DNA of 64,000 bases, taken from Marsupella aquatica. Taxonomy: Eukaryota > Marchantiophyta. Shown one piece after another: positions 12,201 to 24,429 of this stretch. The notes under the pieces are model-generated. The model saw nothing but the letters and a program-made list of their open reading frames with translations, did not search any database and was not told where the DNA came from. The translations under genes were made by a program, and so were the position numbers. The stretch lies in assembly GCA_973895155.1 (NCBI GenBank), contig OZ316891.1:21824001-21888000 (forward strand). Direction: 5' to 3'. Numbering within the stretch: the stretch's first letter is position 1; each line of letters begins with the position of its first letter.

Positions 12201-12975
12201 GCAAAATATTACCATCTGGTAGCACAGTTGTTCGCAAGAATGCCAACAACTCAGAAACCAAAACGTTGGGGACATTGTGGTTGCCGCAAATGTTCAGGAA
12301 CATGATGACAAATCCCAGTTTAGAACATTTGCTACCGGGGTACAAAGACTTCCTGCCTTCCTGTATTTGCAGGGGAGAGCCAAACATCCCATCATGCCCA
12401 GGGGTTTCCTGCCCTATCTCAAACTCATCAAGAGGCTCTTCGACAGGGGGCACACTTGCATCTGCAGCCGTATCCTCTTCATTGTCCAGCCCATCATGAA
12501 ATGCATCCAAGTCTTGGAAGATGTCTCTCACCATCTCTTCCACATGAATTCCTTCGTCACGTGGTGCTGCCTGAGCACCATCCCGTTGGAGAGCTGACAA
12601 CCCACAGAGACCAGCTACAACATTTTCAAATGCACCAGGCAGAACCTCACTTGCCCGTCTTGCAGCATTGGCAGCATCAAATTCTAACCTCCACTCCTCG
12701 TCGGAAGAATCTTCCTCTGCAGGATCATTCCAAACTCGATGTCGTGGATCTCTTCCATGAACCGCGATATGCCGCCAAACCTCATTCAGACCCCTGGTAC
12801 GGGATCCTTGGCAGATTGCACAAGGACATCTCATCCTACTGGCTCCTGAAAGTCTGGTTCGTAACCTTTCACGCTGCCAAAGCTTATTATCATGGCGTGA
12901 TATCCTTGTGGGATGATGCAAAGGCAGTGCCTGTGCCCTGGGCTGGGTCTGGGGAGGGTGGTGACCAGGGTGCAT
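9244..12975 (-). CDS. tnp2: TNP2 transposase of the CACTA element, 3 exons (copy 1)
   Basis: Catalytic CACTA transposase, cutting and joining the element ends in the nucleus. Exons 12975-11152, 11028-10127 and 10009-9244 (GT-AG introns of 123 and 117 bp) total 3492 nt, about 1163 aa, with no stop. N-terminal Cys/His motif (CPCAIC ... WRHIAVHG); acidic linker; Transposase_21 core (LPDGNILP, CPKCGKHRY, RLGLSLDGVNPFG, WPVTILNYNLPPW, ADYPAHGMISGQTTKGYCAC); the first exon junction falls before the HNIDVMHIEKN motif. Exon 2 carries DUF4218 (FFDVMTHLLVHVVEE, RWLYPLERYMK) and exon 3 DUF4216 (VFEQQSH, ILMKGSWVRQD). Length is usual for the family. The start at 12975 is the first in-frame Met after the upstream stop; a later Met is possible. 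Tail-to-head with the TNPA-like gene, about 150 bp apart. Confidence 0.93.
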
Positions 12976-13067
12976 TGTAACAGGCTGGGAGCTCTGCAGT
13001 CATGGACAGCAGTGAACAAGGATGCCTAATGGTGGTATTTGTGTTCCATATATCCCTGACTGTATCT

Positions 13068-13167
13068 NNNNNNNNNNNNNNNNNNNNNNNNNNNNNNNNN
13101 NNNNNNNNNNNNNNNNNNNNNNNNNNNNNNNNNNNNNNNNNNNNNNNNNNNNNNNNNNNNNNNNNNN
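13068..13167. other. Assembly gap, 100 N
   Basis: Exactly 100 undetermined bases, a usual placeholder for a gap of unknown size. It cuts the first CACTA copy just upstream of TNP2, at a base that corresponds to 21930 in the second copy. Confidence 1.
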
Positions 13168-13387
13168 CTTCTGCAATTGGGGGAAATGCCTTTCAGCCGC
13201 CATCCAGATAACCCTGATGCACATCCTGATGCTCTTATATGCCCACGACATTATTGTGAGGTCTGTAAGGAGTATCGGGAGGGCATTTGGGATTTTGTCC
13301 AATGTCGTAGATGCCCTTGTGCATGGTGTCGTGATGAAGGACCTATAGCAGATAGGCACTTGAGGAGAAGGGTGAGGGGCCGAGACA
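13168..13387 (+). pseudogene. Orphan EDM2/NSD-like zinc-finger fragment
   Basis: An open + strand frame gives a C/H-rich segment: LICPRHYCEVCKEYREG, then FVQCRRCPCAWCRDEG. The spacing CPxHxCxxC ... CxRCPxxxC resembles the last PHD-type finger of EDM2/NSD-like chromatin readers in plants. It is cut on the left by the N gap and on the right, after VRGRD, by the CACTA left end at 13388. It does not continue the neighbouring CACTA copy, and its strand is opposite to the PHD cargo gene at 23.7 kb. It is either flanking DNA of another insertion brought in by mis-scaffolding, or cargo of a related element. Confidence 0.55.
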
Positions 13388-13713
13388 CACTAGAAGAATC
13401 CGAGGTGAACTGAGACCGCAATATATGACTCATTTTGGCTCATGTGACTTCATTGTGACTCAACGTGACTTGACCCACGCTGTGACCCTTGGAGTTGCAA
13501 AAGTTGAGACCAAAAAATGGAAGTCACTATTGATACTGGGCTTTGCAACTTGCTTGATACCCATTTGTGACTGATCTGTGACTTTATTGTGGAGTCTAGC
13601 CTTGTTTCGACGTGACTGCAATATGACTTCAGCGAGTCACATCGTAAGTCACATACATGACTTACCCGCATTCAACAACGACTAGCGTGTGACTATTTAG
13701 TGTCACAGGAGAG
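13388..13713. repeat. CACTA left terminus and subterminal repeats, copy 2
   Basis: Same as 4525-4850, starting CACTAGAAGAATCC. The preceding three bases are ACA; no matching right terminus flanked by ACA was found between 21931 and 30180. Confidence 0.85.
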
Positions 13714-14242
13714 ACCAATGGAGACCCTGGCCCGCGTCACACAACAGAACCATTTGGGACTCTATATACTCATGTTTATAACTAATAAGGTTCACATGCA
13801 AGTTATAACCATGACTAATGAACACAGAGGGACAGTTCATAAGAAGAGAGAGCACTCGACATTACAATACATAGAAACCTGATGTTCTAACTTTAGAAAT
13901 ATAACACATTGAATACAAGAAATGAACATAGCATGAATGACATCCACATGAAACAAAGCATCATATAAGCAGATCCTACATAAAACATTCATAAGAATTA
14001 AACACAATCACAATCTTGCTAAAAAATGAAGATCATTTGAATTCCAATGGAATAGTTTACAATGTGATCAATGTAATTTAGACAAAACAGGAACTCATAA
14101 TTGATGACTGTAGGATGAGATAACTGAAAGCACATGCATGATACTATGAATCTCCAAGAGGACATGATTCTTGTACTGTTTCTTGACATCTAAAATCTAC
14201 ATAACATGACTCACACTACAAACAAATAATGGCATGACATTG

Positions 14243-17200
14243 TTATGGATCCTCTATGAACTTGCTTGGCCATAATACCAAAGAACCTGCAGCATCTCCA
14301 AGTGTCTTTTGAGGAGGATCATCATTTGTGTTTGGAATGGGAAGGACAGCTTTAGGTTTCACTAGTAATGTGACTAACACTACTGAATAACCTGGGGGAA
14401 TCCTCTTGCCATGGAACGTTGTGGAACCAACCTGCACTCTGGCAAATCCTACTCGTGTTCCACTCTCATCAACAGCTAACAAGCCACTTTGTCCCTCAGC
14501 ATTAGGTGCTTTCCCCACTTCCACCTTAGATCTTTCTGCCAGCACTGTTCTTGGAGGTTTGTATGAAACCTTTGACGTGGCTCTGCTCCCACCAGCAGAC
14601 TTGCTTCGTGTGCGCATGCTTCCTCTCTTCACAGTAGTGAAGCTAGGCTCAGTAGGTTCCTCTGTTAGGACTGTCACAGTAGCAGGTTCATCACCTGGGA
14701 GTGTCATACCAACTAACTCTTTGGTTGGATTTATCTCAACAAGAGGCACACCTGTCATTGAGAATGATACATTCTGCAAATCATTTATCTCTGCAATGGA
14801 GTCAAGATCTACATAGCATGAATCTGGCTCAATGGTATCATTGTCATGCTTGCTGATATCCTCATTTGCCCCAACATTGATATCATCCACTCCCTTGCCA
14901 ATGTCATCCTCATCCAAACATGGTTGACTGCCCTCTGTCAAACAAGTTGCTTGTACAGACTGCAACTTTGTTGCCTCTAAATTACAGCGAGTATTTGCCA
15001 GGTTCTCATACTTCTTCTCTGTAGCACCTGTCTTATTCTCTATGGACACAACAACCACAATATATGTTACTGAAAATAACACATTCAACAAACAATGTCA
15101 ATTCAAACTATACATTTAATAATCATATCCCACACAGTTGTAAAGGCCTTACCTTCAAGCCTACATGTCGTTGGCATGCCAGAAGAGTGCATCGACTTTG
15201 CCACCTCAAGTGGTGATGGTGGAACTCCTGCAGAATTGGAATCAATTTTATCTCTCACCGACACAACAGCTTCCATTAATGTCTTGAAGTTCACATGGAA
15301 CAAGTCAGTCAATGAATTCAAACGTTCATTGATCTCTGGAAGACATGTTTCGACAGCCTTCAAACGACCACTTATCTCTGTAAGTGAAGATCCACCTCCC
15401 TACATGACACAGGGGTATAGGTTCAATCACTCCATATGAAATGTTGGGCAATATATGCACAATCAATGTTATATACAGTGTACACCTGAAATTCAACGCA
15501 GGTCATTCAATTACCAATCAGAACTCATATAACTTACATGCTTGGAGGATTCAGATGCACCCTCTTGAGCCCGGGTGTTCACAATTTCAGCCCTCAACTC
15601 TTCTTTTGAAGGGCTTTGCCCCAATTGGGCTTTCTGCACATGCATGGCAAACACAAGTTATCGATCAATATTCAGGGAACGTACACTAAAAAACAAAGTT
15701 TACATGTAGGGACAGTACACTAAAAAATAGTACATAGTGTAGCATAAATTACATAGCTAGGCCATTCATTCTTACCAAACGTTTAGCTGTCGGTGCAGTG
15801 CCGGTCCTTCCTGTCAGATTAGGGTTCTGAACACTCAACCTGGCCTCGGTCATCTGTGAACTCTTCTTTTTTGAAGCATCTGTTACAAAATAAGCTACTA
15901 ACCTTGCCCACACTTTATCATCACAACTGGCTGGTGGAGGCATATCTGGCTTCTCCCCACCTTCCTTCCAAGCCTTATGCATTCTCCACCTCTCTTGCTT
16001 GATAATTTTACCTGCTGTACTCTCTAGGCAACCTATGTCCACGCCATCATCACTGCCCACATAATTCCATTTGGCAGCAACATTTTCACATACAGTCTTC
16101 CAATCTTTTGGATGCTGTTTTTTAAAATTAATAACACTCACATCTAACCAACGCAATACTTCAGCTTTCAAATCAGCATGCCATCGGTTCTTGCGAGGAC
16201 ACTCAGCATCCACCCATTGTCTCTCATTCAACTTTACGTTCCCTTTCTTTGTCACCTCCCCTCGTGCACTGCTCTCGGTAGTACTGGGCGTTGTATTGGC
16301 CACCCCTTCATTCACCCTACCTGGGGTTCTGAAGCCACCTGGGAAAATACAATGCCATTCATGCTTGAGAACTACATATAGCAGAATGGATGACGGCAAC
16401 ATTCAATGCTTCACTTCAAGAAAAATTCTTCAAACATACATACCTGTAGCTCTGCCTGTAGATGCCTGTGCAGGGACTGCACTCTGAAATTGTTGCGACC
16501 CTGGACCACCTGTCCAGCCTAGTACAGGGGCCGGATGATGTCACTTTCTAGGTATGTGTGTGCAAACATATGTACTGAAAACTAAGTACAAACTGTAGGA
16601 AAACAACTGAACATTCACCGACATACCTGTCCCCCTTCCGTGCTGCATCTGCATAGGGGCATTAGTGAATACTTGAGTCGATGGTTCGACTGTCCAACCT
16701 GCACACATACATTTTCTATCATTATACATGTGCAGAGTCCCCCCCACGTGAATGGACTCCACATATAATGAGTTCTTCCATTGCTGACAAGATCAGACAT
16801 TACCTGCTCCTCTTCCAGCGTTTGTAGGTACTGAATTTTGATATCCCTGCCAATTACCTTCACCACCTTCCCAACCTTGTTCATTCCACGACCCACCACC
16901 ATCCTCCCAACCTGGTTCAACCCATGTCTGTCCTTGTGGACATTGGAACTGATCATTACTAGCATTTGCCCAATCAGGTTGGGCAGAATCTGCATGCAAT
17001 GGCAGGTGGACAGAATTTCATGTTGTCTGAATCCAATACATCCCAAACAATGTCAAAAATTGATATGCAGTCTGAAATTCAGGAGTGCCATGCCTTCACA
17101 AAGAACTGGCATATAGATATATACTCACATCCCCACGGTTGAGGTGGACGTCCATACCCACGAGATTGTGGGTTTGGACCTGCTCTGCCTCTACCACGGG

Positions 17201-17950
17201 CATAACCTAGAGCTTGCCCCCTGCCATAGTATTGGGCACCAGCCTGGGATCTACCACTACTACCACCTCGCCAACCTTGATCAGAGGTCAGCCCCCCCTG
17301 CTGGTATGGTGCATGCACAGGCTTCGAAGGCAAAACAGAACTGGCAGGACGCTGCATCACATCACCAACTACAATGTCAGGAACTAAGCAAGGTACATAT
17401 GTGTAGTACTGAACATATGAAACCTCTAAACAAGAGTTTTTAACTCAAAACCTTGTTGGGAAAACTACTTACATGTTTCTTTTGGGGCTGCTCTGCAATG
17501 TATTCATCTTCATAACCCCCATCCTCATCCATTTCCTCTGGAAAATACTCATCATCTGCATCTTCTTGTCTAGTGTCTGCACCCACCTGTGCAGCATCAA
17601 TGTCATCTCCACATTCTGCCATTGTAGGTACGACCTTCTTGCTCAACCTGTCACTCCGACGCACAGGCCCAGAGATAGTGCTGGTCACCCTTCTTGCGTA
17701 CTCCTTTTGTTTCTTTGAAAATGCTGTGGCTCTGCGACATTCCAATATGAGAATACAGTCACAATTTCAGTGCCACATTGAACTATTCATGTCACACAAA
17801 CTCAGCGGAGGGGTGTAGTTGAGAATCGTTCCCTTACAATTCAGCCACATCCTTTTCCAGATCCAGTTCTGCGATTTTGGCTTTCACGTATGCTCGTTGT
17901 TCCATAGCTTTCCTTTCATACTCACACATCTCTGTGTCACTCTGTTCCAT
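14243..17950 (-). CDS. TNPA-like CACTA protein, GW/WG-rich, 10 exons (copy 2)
   Basis: Identical to the gene at 5380-9087. Exons: 17950-17838, 17731-17473, 17408-17129, 16989-16804, 16698-16627, 16518-16444, 16338-15776, 15633-15538, 15399-15153, 15039-14243. No difference is seen in any exon or intron, which for about 3.7 kb including introns means either very recent duplication or one locus assembled twice. Confidence 0.8.
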
Positions 17951-18106
17951 CCTACTGGACCACAAAAACATGTCATCTATGGTCACCCCGTATAACACAA
18001 TGCAACCACAATCACCAGGCATCCATCCATACATCTGTGTTGCTTCAGAATTACTTTATTACACATCCTTCCCCTCACTAATGTCTATGCAAACAATTCA
18101 CATTAC

Positions 18107-21100
18107 TCATGGCACAGGCACACTGTTGGCATCTGCATCTCTGAATTCGCCTCCTTCAGCAAATGCATCTACCCTTGTCACAGGAATGAAGTCCCCGCTA
18201 TCATGAACTACAGGCACTTGGTCTGAACGCCGACGATCAAAGGCACTATGAGAGTGTAAATGAAACTCAAGGTTTGATCCTTCCATCCGGCGTTGCCTGG
18301 CCTGTTTATGACACACTACACGCCAACCTGGGGAGTCTTCCACATCCAGGAAGAAAGCTTGCTCCACCTGACTAGGAAACACAAATGGCTCAGACCATTC
18401 GGGCAATTTCCCTCTGAAATTGGCCAGCAAGAAACCGTCGTTGTCTCTCTTCATGGTAGCCCTGTTACCAAGCCAATCCTGCCGCACCCATGAACCTTTC
18501 ATAAGAATCACAGGACTGGACACCGCCCCATAGTCCAGAGCCCATATGTCAACTAATTCTCCCACATATCCCATCTCCATCCAGGCCCTGTCGTGATTGT
18601 GGCTCTGTTGCTCAAATACAGTGATGAGCCCGCAGTCATTCGTCACCCTGTAGGCACTGTCACCATCCTTCACTCGGAAGTGATTCCCATATGCTCTCAT
18701 CCGTTTGTAAGTCTTCACTTTCAGGCTAGGGGCATTAGACAGTAGGTAAACATCTGCATCCATGTCTGGGTGGGTCTCGTGATGCTCTCTAATTGCCACT
18801 CTGATCCACTCCATGAAACCTGGAAAAGTTGTTCCTGCAGTGGGATGGGCCGCCTTCAATGACTCATACTCCCTGAACGAACAACCACACAGCATTAGCT
18901 TGGGTAAACATGAACAGGCTGAAGGAGAAAACCACACGAACACAACATTTAAGCTCATGAACTGGATTATAGCACATGTATGCACTCACTGTATCCAGGG
19001 TTCCATCACCACAGTGTTGTGCAATACAAAGTCATGTGCCAAGTCTCTCATAGATATGGTCAGGTTCTTTGTGGTTGCAGCCCCTTCCAGTACTTCACCT
19101 ACCACCCCTTCCTCCTCATCAGAATTCCACACCCTGGTCTTCACATGCTCATATTGTGCTATGTATTCGGTCAGAAATCCCAGAGTCTCATCCTTGATGT
19201 AACCTTTAGCCATGCTTGCTTCAGGTTTGTAATATGTTCTCACGTGACCTTTGAGTAGCTTCATGTACCGTTCCAAAGGGTACAACCAACGAGCACTCAC
19301 AGGCCCAAATTGGTGTAGCTCTTCCACAACATGGACAAGTAGGTGGGTCATGACATCAAAAAATGCGGGAGGAAAATAAATCTCCAGGTCACACAGCACC
19401 TGAGCGACATCTTCTGTCAGTTGTGGGAAGTGTGTTTCATCCCAAACCTTCACACAAATACGACGAAACACATCACTGAGTCGCATGATCACAGTACGAA
19501 CAGGCTTCTGCAACAGGCCCCTCAGGCATAAAGGCAACACCTGTTGCATCAACATATGGTAGTCATGGCTTTTCATACTACCAAGCTTTCTAGTCATGAT
19601 ATGCTTCTTGAAAGCACTGCCATAGTTTGAAGGAACCTTCAAAGAACTCAACCTCTGCACAAATAGTTCCCACTCTGTGTCTGTCAGAACATAGGGCGCT
19701 TGGTACTTCAAGAGCACATCAGCTCTGTGGGCATGTGGCCTCAACCAAAGATGGGGTTTCATTCCCCTCTGTTCAAGATCCAATCTCACTGAACCAGTGT
19801 CTTTCTCTCCACACAAGAATCTGAGTAGACTCTCACAAATATTCTTTTCAATGTGCATAACATCAATGTTATGTTTGCTTGGCTCAAACTCCTGCATCGT
19901 TGCAATGCAAAAGCGTCAGGAAATGCCTCAAGTTTAGTCTCTCTCTTCGAAATGAATGCACATGCTCTGAACCAAAACATGTATCCCAATTAGCATCAAC
20001 TCCAAGAGGCTTACCCTCCAGTACTTGAGCTCCAAGTCCAATATGCTCAGTCTTTTTACACCATATCGCTTTATTGGATCACTCACTCCATCTTCCCTGC
20101 CCCCTCGTTTGATATAGTCATCCCTCAGTGCTCCCCACTGCCTGATCTCCTCTTTGGTCACTCGTGCCGGGGGTCCACGTTGCTCAATCTCATTGCCAAA
20201 GTGTGCAATCAGTGCCTGTCTTTCTCTGTAAGGGTGATCTGTCTTCAGAAAACGACGATGGCCCATGTATATCACTTTCTGCAGGGCTCTGGAGTACTCA
20301 CTGGTGACATTGCGCCCACAGATAGTACAAGCACAATATCCTTTTGTTGTTTGGCCTGATATCATCCCATGGGCTGGGTAGTCAGCTATAGTCAGAATGA
20401 CAATGGCTCTAAGGATGAATGGGTTTAACCTCCCAAGCCTCTGTAGGACATCATATGTGAGAACTCCTTCCTCCCAAAGCTTTCTCAATTCCTCCACTAG
20501 GGGAGCCAGAAACACATCTATGTTGGCAGATACAGCACTGTCTGGCCCTGGTATCAGTAGGACCATCAGAACAAAAAATCGCTTTGTAGTCATCCAAGGA
20601 GGAAGGTTATAATTCAAAATAGTTACAGGCCAGCATGAAAATTTGTTGTTCTTGTCTCCAAATGGGTTTACCCCATCCAATGACAGCCCAAGTCTGACAT
20701 TCCTCGGCTCAGCAGCAAATTCGGGATACATCTCATCTATGAGTTTCCATTGCCTTGAATCTGCAGCATGTCGTTGTAGCCCATCATCACTTTTCTTGTC
20801 AGTTGCCCAAGTCATCATCTCCGAGATGGCACGGCTTCTGAACATCCGCTGAAGTCTGGGAATGAGTGGAAAATGACGAAGTACCTTGGCGGGAACCATA
20901 GACTTTCCTGAGTTCCGATACCTGTGCTTCCCACACTTAGGGCATGTCAACGATTCTTTATACTCCTTTCTGAAAAGAACATGCCCATCAGGACAGGCAT
21001 GGATCGAATCATAGTTCAATCCAAGATTAGATATGCATCTTTTTGCCTCGTACATGTTCTTGGGCAAAATATTACCATCTGGTAGCACAGTTGTTCGCAA

Positions 21101-21838
21101 GAATGCCAACAACTCAGAAACCAAAACGTTGGGGACATTGTGGTTGCCGCAAATGTTCAGGAACATGATGACAAATCCCAGTTTAGAACATTTGCTACCG
21201 GGGTACAAAGACTTCCTGCCTTCCTGTATTTGCAGGGGAGAGCCAAACATCCCATCATGCCCAGGGGTTTCCTGCCCTATCTCAAACTCATCAAGAGGCT
21301 CTTCGACAGGGGGCACACTTGCATCTGCAGCCGTATCCTCTTCATTGTCCAGCCCATCATGAAATGCATCCAAGTCTTGGAAGATGTCTCTCACCATCTC
21401 TTCCACATGAATTCCTTCGTCACGTGGTGCTGCCTGAGCACCATCCCGTTGGAGAGCTGACAACCCACAGAGACCAGCTACAACATTTTCAAATGCACCA
21501 GGCAGAACCTCACTTGCCCGTCTTGCAGCATTGGCAGCATCAAATTCTAACCTCCACTCCTCGTCGGAAGAATCTTCCTCTGCAGGATCATTCCAAACTC
21601 GATGTCGTGGATCTCTTCCATGAACCGCGATATGCCGCCAAACCTCATTCAGACCCCTGGTACGGGATCCTTGGCAGATTGCACAAGGACATCTCATCCT
21701 ACTGGCTCCTGAAAGTCTGGTTCGTAACCTTTCACGCTGCCAAAGCTTATTATCATGGCGTGATATCCTTGTGGGATGATGCAAAGGCAGTGCCTGTGCC
21801 CTGGGCTGGGTCTGGGGAGGGTGGTGACCAGGGTGCAT
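18107..21838 (-). CDS. tnp2: TNP2 transposase, 3 exons (copy 2)
   Basis: Identical to 9244-12975. Exons 21838-20015, 19891-18990, 18872-18107, about 1163 aa with the same Transposase_21, DUF4218 and DUF4216 regions. Unlike copy 1, its upstream region is present and leads into the cargo genes, so this copy shows the real 5' context of TNP2: the stop of the BRCT gene lies 434 bp upstream of the TNP2 start. Confidence 0.93.
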
Positions 21839-22271
21839 TGTAACAGGCTGGGAGCTCTGCAGTCATGGACAGCAGTGAACAAGGATGCCTAATGGTGGTA
21901 TTTGTGTTCCATATATCCCTGACTGTATCTGCCAAAAGAGTTAACATAACGTGTACTAAATTCTCACAAACCCTAAACCACCCCAAAAGAAAAAAACAGG
22001 TTCGCAAGTAGTGTACCTATTGTCAAGTGAATGACACAAAATTTCTAAATGTTGGAGGGTGTCACCACCTCCTCCGCTGTCCTCAAATGTACCGCCTCTG
22101 CATGTACGTTTACAGTGACACCCCCAGGCAGCAGGAAACAACAATCCGCCAACAGTAAAATAAGCCCAACTGCCACCAACCATAACAAGGTACATTAGTT
22201 CAAAGATCACATTTATTTCAATGATCTGATTTATACAAAAAAACTTGTGTCCAAACTGATGCTACTACTCC
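21839..22271 (-). promoter_or_regulatory. Intergenic region between BRCT gene and TNP2
   Basis: Holds the 3' flank of the BRCT gene and the presumed TNP2 promoter or 5' UTR, both on minus. I see no convincing TATA box and no open frame longer than 85 codons. Confidence 0.35.
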
Positions 22272-23150
22272 TCACTCTGATTCAGAATCGCTAATGACCC
22301 ATTCCTCACTTGTTGTCTCATAGTCCTCTCTGTAAGGATCCTGACCCTTCCGTGGCCAGGCCTCAAAAAGATCATAGTCCATTGGGTTTTGACGCTTCCC
22401 AGCTGCTACTGATTCCACAAGCCAAGCATATGAAACCACAAACACATTATGGGACATGACATAAAAGCGAATGTCTCCCTTCCCAAACTTGCGGCAGGCT
22501 TTGGGATATGACTTAGTAATGACATGAGTGGTGTCCTCTGTTATATTCTCCTCCACTGTCCCACCTAGGTCAAGCACTGTGGACTTGTACACTTTGCACT
22601 TAACCTCTCCAATTCCCGCCTCCACAAATACCATGCTCAGCCCTTTCAGAATGGGGGTTGGTTGCTTCGTCTCCTCAGCCAACATACTCTTCAGCCTTGT
22701 AGAGCTCTGTCCTTTGTTGAGTACAGGTCCATATTGGAGATCAGCAAGCCGTGCCTTTGCTTCCCAGACTTCTTGTTCAGCCCAAGCTGATGCAGTAGCT
22801 TCTTCATCCTCCCACAACTCATATTGCTCAGTATCCTGTACAATCTTATGTGCTATGGAATCTGTGATCCAAGAGGCCTCAACTACTTTTAGGCCTTGCT
22901 TAGTAATTGCAGAATTCATGTAGGACCATGACCACTTCTTTATCACTGATAGCCATGTCCCTGCAACAACATGTGTAGTCTCTGGAGTGATGTCCTGAAC
23001 TACAGTGCCATGGAGCTCAGAGAATCGTTTCTGTACAGTTGGCCAATGCACTTTGGTCAACCCATGCTGGCCATGGACCAAAATCGCTCTGACCCCTGTA
23101 AACACTGCTGGGTGGTCACACTTTCTACGTTTACCAGGCTCCATGTACAC
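22272..23150 (-). CDS. Tandem BRCT-domain protein, transposon cargo
   Basis: 292 aa, single exon. BRCT domains bind phosphoproteins or DNA ends in repair complexes. BRCT 1 spans about residues 15-112 (AVFTGVRAILVHG, a GG-like turn at LHGTVVQDITPETTHVV, signature Trp in ASWITDSIAHK). BRCT 2 spans about 168-262 (LSMVFVEAGIG, LGGTVEENITEDTTHVIT, signature Trp in SYAWLVESVAAGK). An acidic/Trp linker of about 50 residues separates them. The second domain resembles BRCT of family X polymerases and ligase partners, but no polymerase or ligase domain follows. Same strand as the PHD gene upstream and TNP2 downstream, inside the CACTA borders. Met start in a basic N-terminus (MYMEPGKRRK). Could be a captured host repair gene. 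Confidence 0.75.
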   Translation of the reverse strand: MYMEPGKRRKCDHPAVFTGVRAILVHGQHGLTKVHWPTVQKRFSELHGTVVQDITPETTHVVAGTWLSVIKKWSWSYMNSAITKQGLKVVEASWITDSIAHKIVQDTEQYELWEDEEATASAWAEQEVWEAKARLADLQYGPVLNKGQSSTRLKSMLAEETKQPTPILKGLSMVFVEAGIGEVKCKVYKSTVLDLGGTVEENITEDTTHVITKSYPKACRKFGKGDIRFYVMSHNVFVVSYAWLVESVAAGKRQNPMDYDLFEAWPRKGQDPYREDYETTSEEWVISDSESE

Positions 23151-23736
23151 ACACCCTACGTGATGACAGTGAATTTTGGAAGAATGGGTTCACCTGACAA
23201 TACAAGGACAACAAAATTCCTGCTTTTTGAGTTGATCTGGCCCACTGGTGCTCAGGTCCGATTTTGATAGGTACAAGGGATATGTGAACAATACGTACTA
23301 GGCACCTGCACGGATGCAGGACATTGTTTGAATATATACTACAAAATCCATATCCGTGGTGAAATGAAGTGCAACCAACTTGTCATGGCACATACATATT
23401 TTGTTGTAAAGGAGGATACATTCAATGACAAACTTATAGGGCAATTTGATTAATTGCATGCCTGATAATTTATACGCTTACAACTTAGAAGTCCTGTTTT
23501 AATTTAGCAGTGTGATGAAAGTGTTTATGAAAATGACCACTCAGCCTAAATACTTCCAAGAAGGCTTGTAAGGATAAGTTTGTATAGGCATGTACCCAGC
23601 CACTGACGCCAGAGCACAAGATAAGTGCTGCCTATATAAACTCGCCTACCCAACTCCTTTTCAAAATTGGAATCTCTGCAATCTCAAAAAATAGTACATC
23701 CACATCAGGTGCACTGTGCATGTACAATGTTCAGCT
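23151..23736. other. Spacer between BRCT and PHD genes
   Basis: 586 bp, AT-rich, no supported gene. A TATATAAAC-like motif near 23633-23641 is on the + strand, while the flanking genes are on minus. Confidence 0.4.
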
Positions 23737-24417
23737 TCACAGCCAAGATATGTGATCTCTCACAGGAGTGCGCGAGGTAGGATCAATGGCATGGCGATGA
23801 CAATAAAATATCCATCGATCAACACCATGTGCAGAGTGATCATAGATTTCTCTGTCACAAGCATAACCCTCTGCTTGATGATCTTTCAGGCAATGATAGT
23901 GCCACATAGTGGGACACCTAGCACAGTGGACTATGTCAGTCCAGTAGTCATCATCATGCTCACCACATGCCTTGCACCTATGAAGTGGGCAAGCTGTGGC
24001 ATGAGCAGGCAAACACTCAAAACAGAAAAATCTCACACAAAAACGGTCTGGACATTTCCTAACATTTGCTGCAGCATCAACAGAGCCCTCATAGGACCCC
24101 AACTTCCCACACTGTGCACACTTAGCCTGCTTCTCCAAACAATCAGTGCACATCCAGTCTCCCTGGTGTGTTGACGGGAGGCCCACCCCTGGACAGTTGT
24201 TTTCTGCAGCAAGGTCAGACTCCGGGTTGAGGTGGAAATGCCTCATGCAAGGGCCCTCACAAATGACCAGGCCCCCACCATCGTCACAAATGGCACAACA
24301 ATGAGCTGCCTTCTGGAAAATCTGACTTGCAGAGAAGTTAGTAGCATCTGCCCCAAGTACACCTGTGTTTCTCACCTCTGTCACACGCTTTTTGGCTTGA
24401 ATTTTAGGCCGTGCCAT
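23737..24417 (-). CDS. EDM2-like multi-PHD zinc-finger protein, transposon cargo
   Basis: 226 aa with three Cys/His clusters in EDM2/NSD order. Finger 1 spans residues 40-93: HCCAICDDGGGLVICEG, then CMRHFH and GDWMCTDC. Finger 2 spans 100-143: CAQCGKLGSYEG, then KCPDRFCVRFFCFEC. Finger 3 spans 143-180: CPLHRCKACGEH, then HCARCPTMWHYHC, with a trailing YCHRH. Such finger sets read histone H3 tails; plant EDM2 acts on transposon-linked heterochromatin. The host protein is far longer, so this is a reader module alone. Start Met has a basic N-terminus (MARPKIQAKKR). It lies upstream of the BRCT gene on the same strand. It may be one gene with the Cys-rich frame at 25.2-25.6 kb; I found no clear splice join. 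Confidence 0.78.
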   Translation of the reverse strand: MARPKIQAKKRVTEVRNTGVLGADATNFSASQIFQKAAHCCAICDDGGGLVICEGPCMRHFHLNPESDLAAENNCPGVGLPSTHQGDWMCTDCLEKQAKCAQCGKLGSYEGSVDAAANVRKCPDRFCVRFFCFECLPAHATACPLHRCKACGEHDDDYWTDIVHCARCPTMWHYHCLKDHQAEGYACDREIYDHSAHGVDRWIFYCHRHAIDPTSRTPVRDHISWL

Positions 24418-24429
24418 GCCTGCGCATGA

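Larger units (their letters stand above)
13388..21930 (-). mobile_element. Second, identical copy of the CACTA left part (offset +8863)
   Basis: Every base and reading frame I compared in 13388-21930 equals 4525-13067. Identity starts exactly at the CACTA terminus and lasts until copy 1 meets the N gap. Copy 2 continues without break into the cargo genes. The left flank is ACA, not GAG. Confidence 0.95.

Noticed and set aside
12456-12980. 174-codon + strand frame (copy at 21319)
   Set aside because: Antisense shadow of the TNP2 N-terminus; no recognisable domain.
4525-21930. True tandem duplication or two nested CACTA insertions
   Set aside because: Possible, but only one right terminus is present, the copies are identical, and a 100-N gap lies between them; an assembly artefact is simpler.
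22272-23150. DNA polymerase lambda or DNA ligase IV gene
   Set aside because: Only BRCT domains are present; no polymerase or ligase motifs in any frame nearby.
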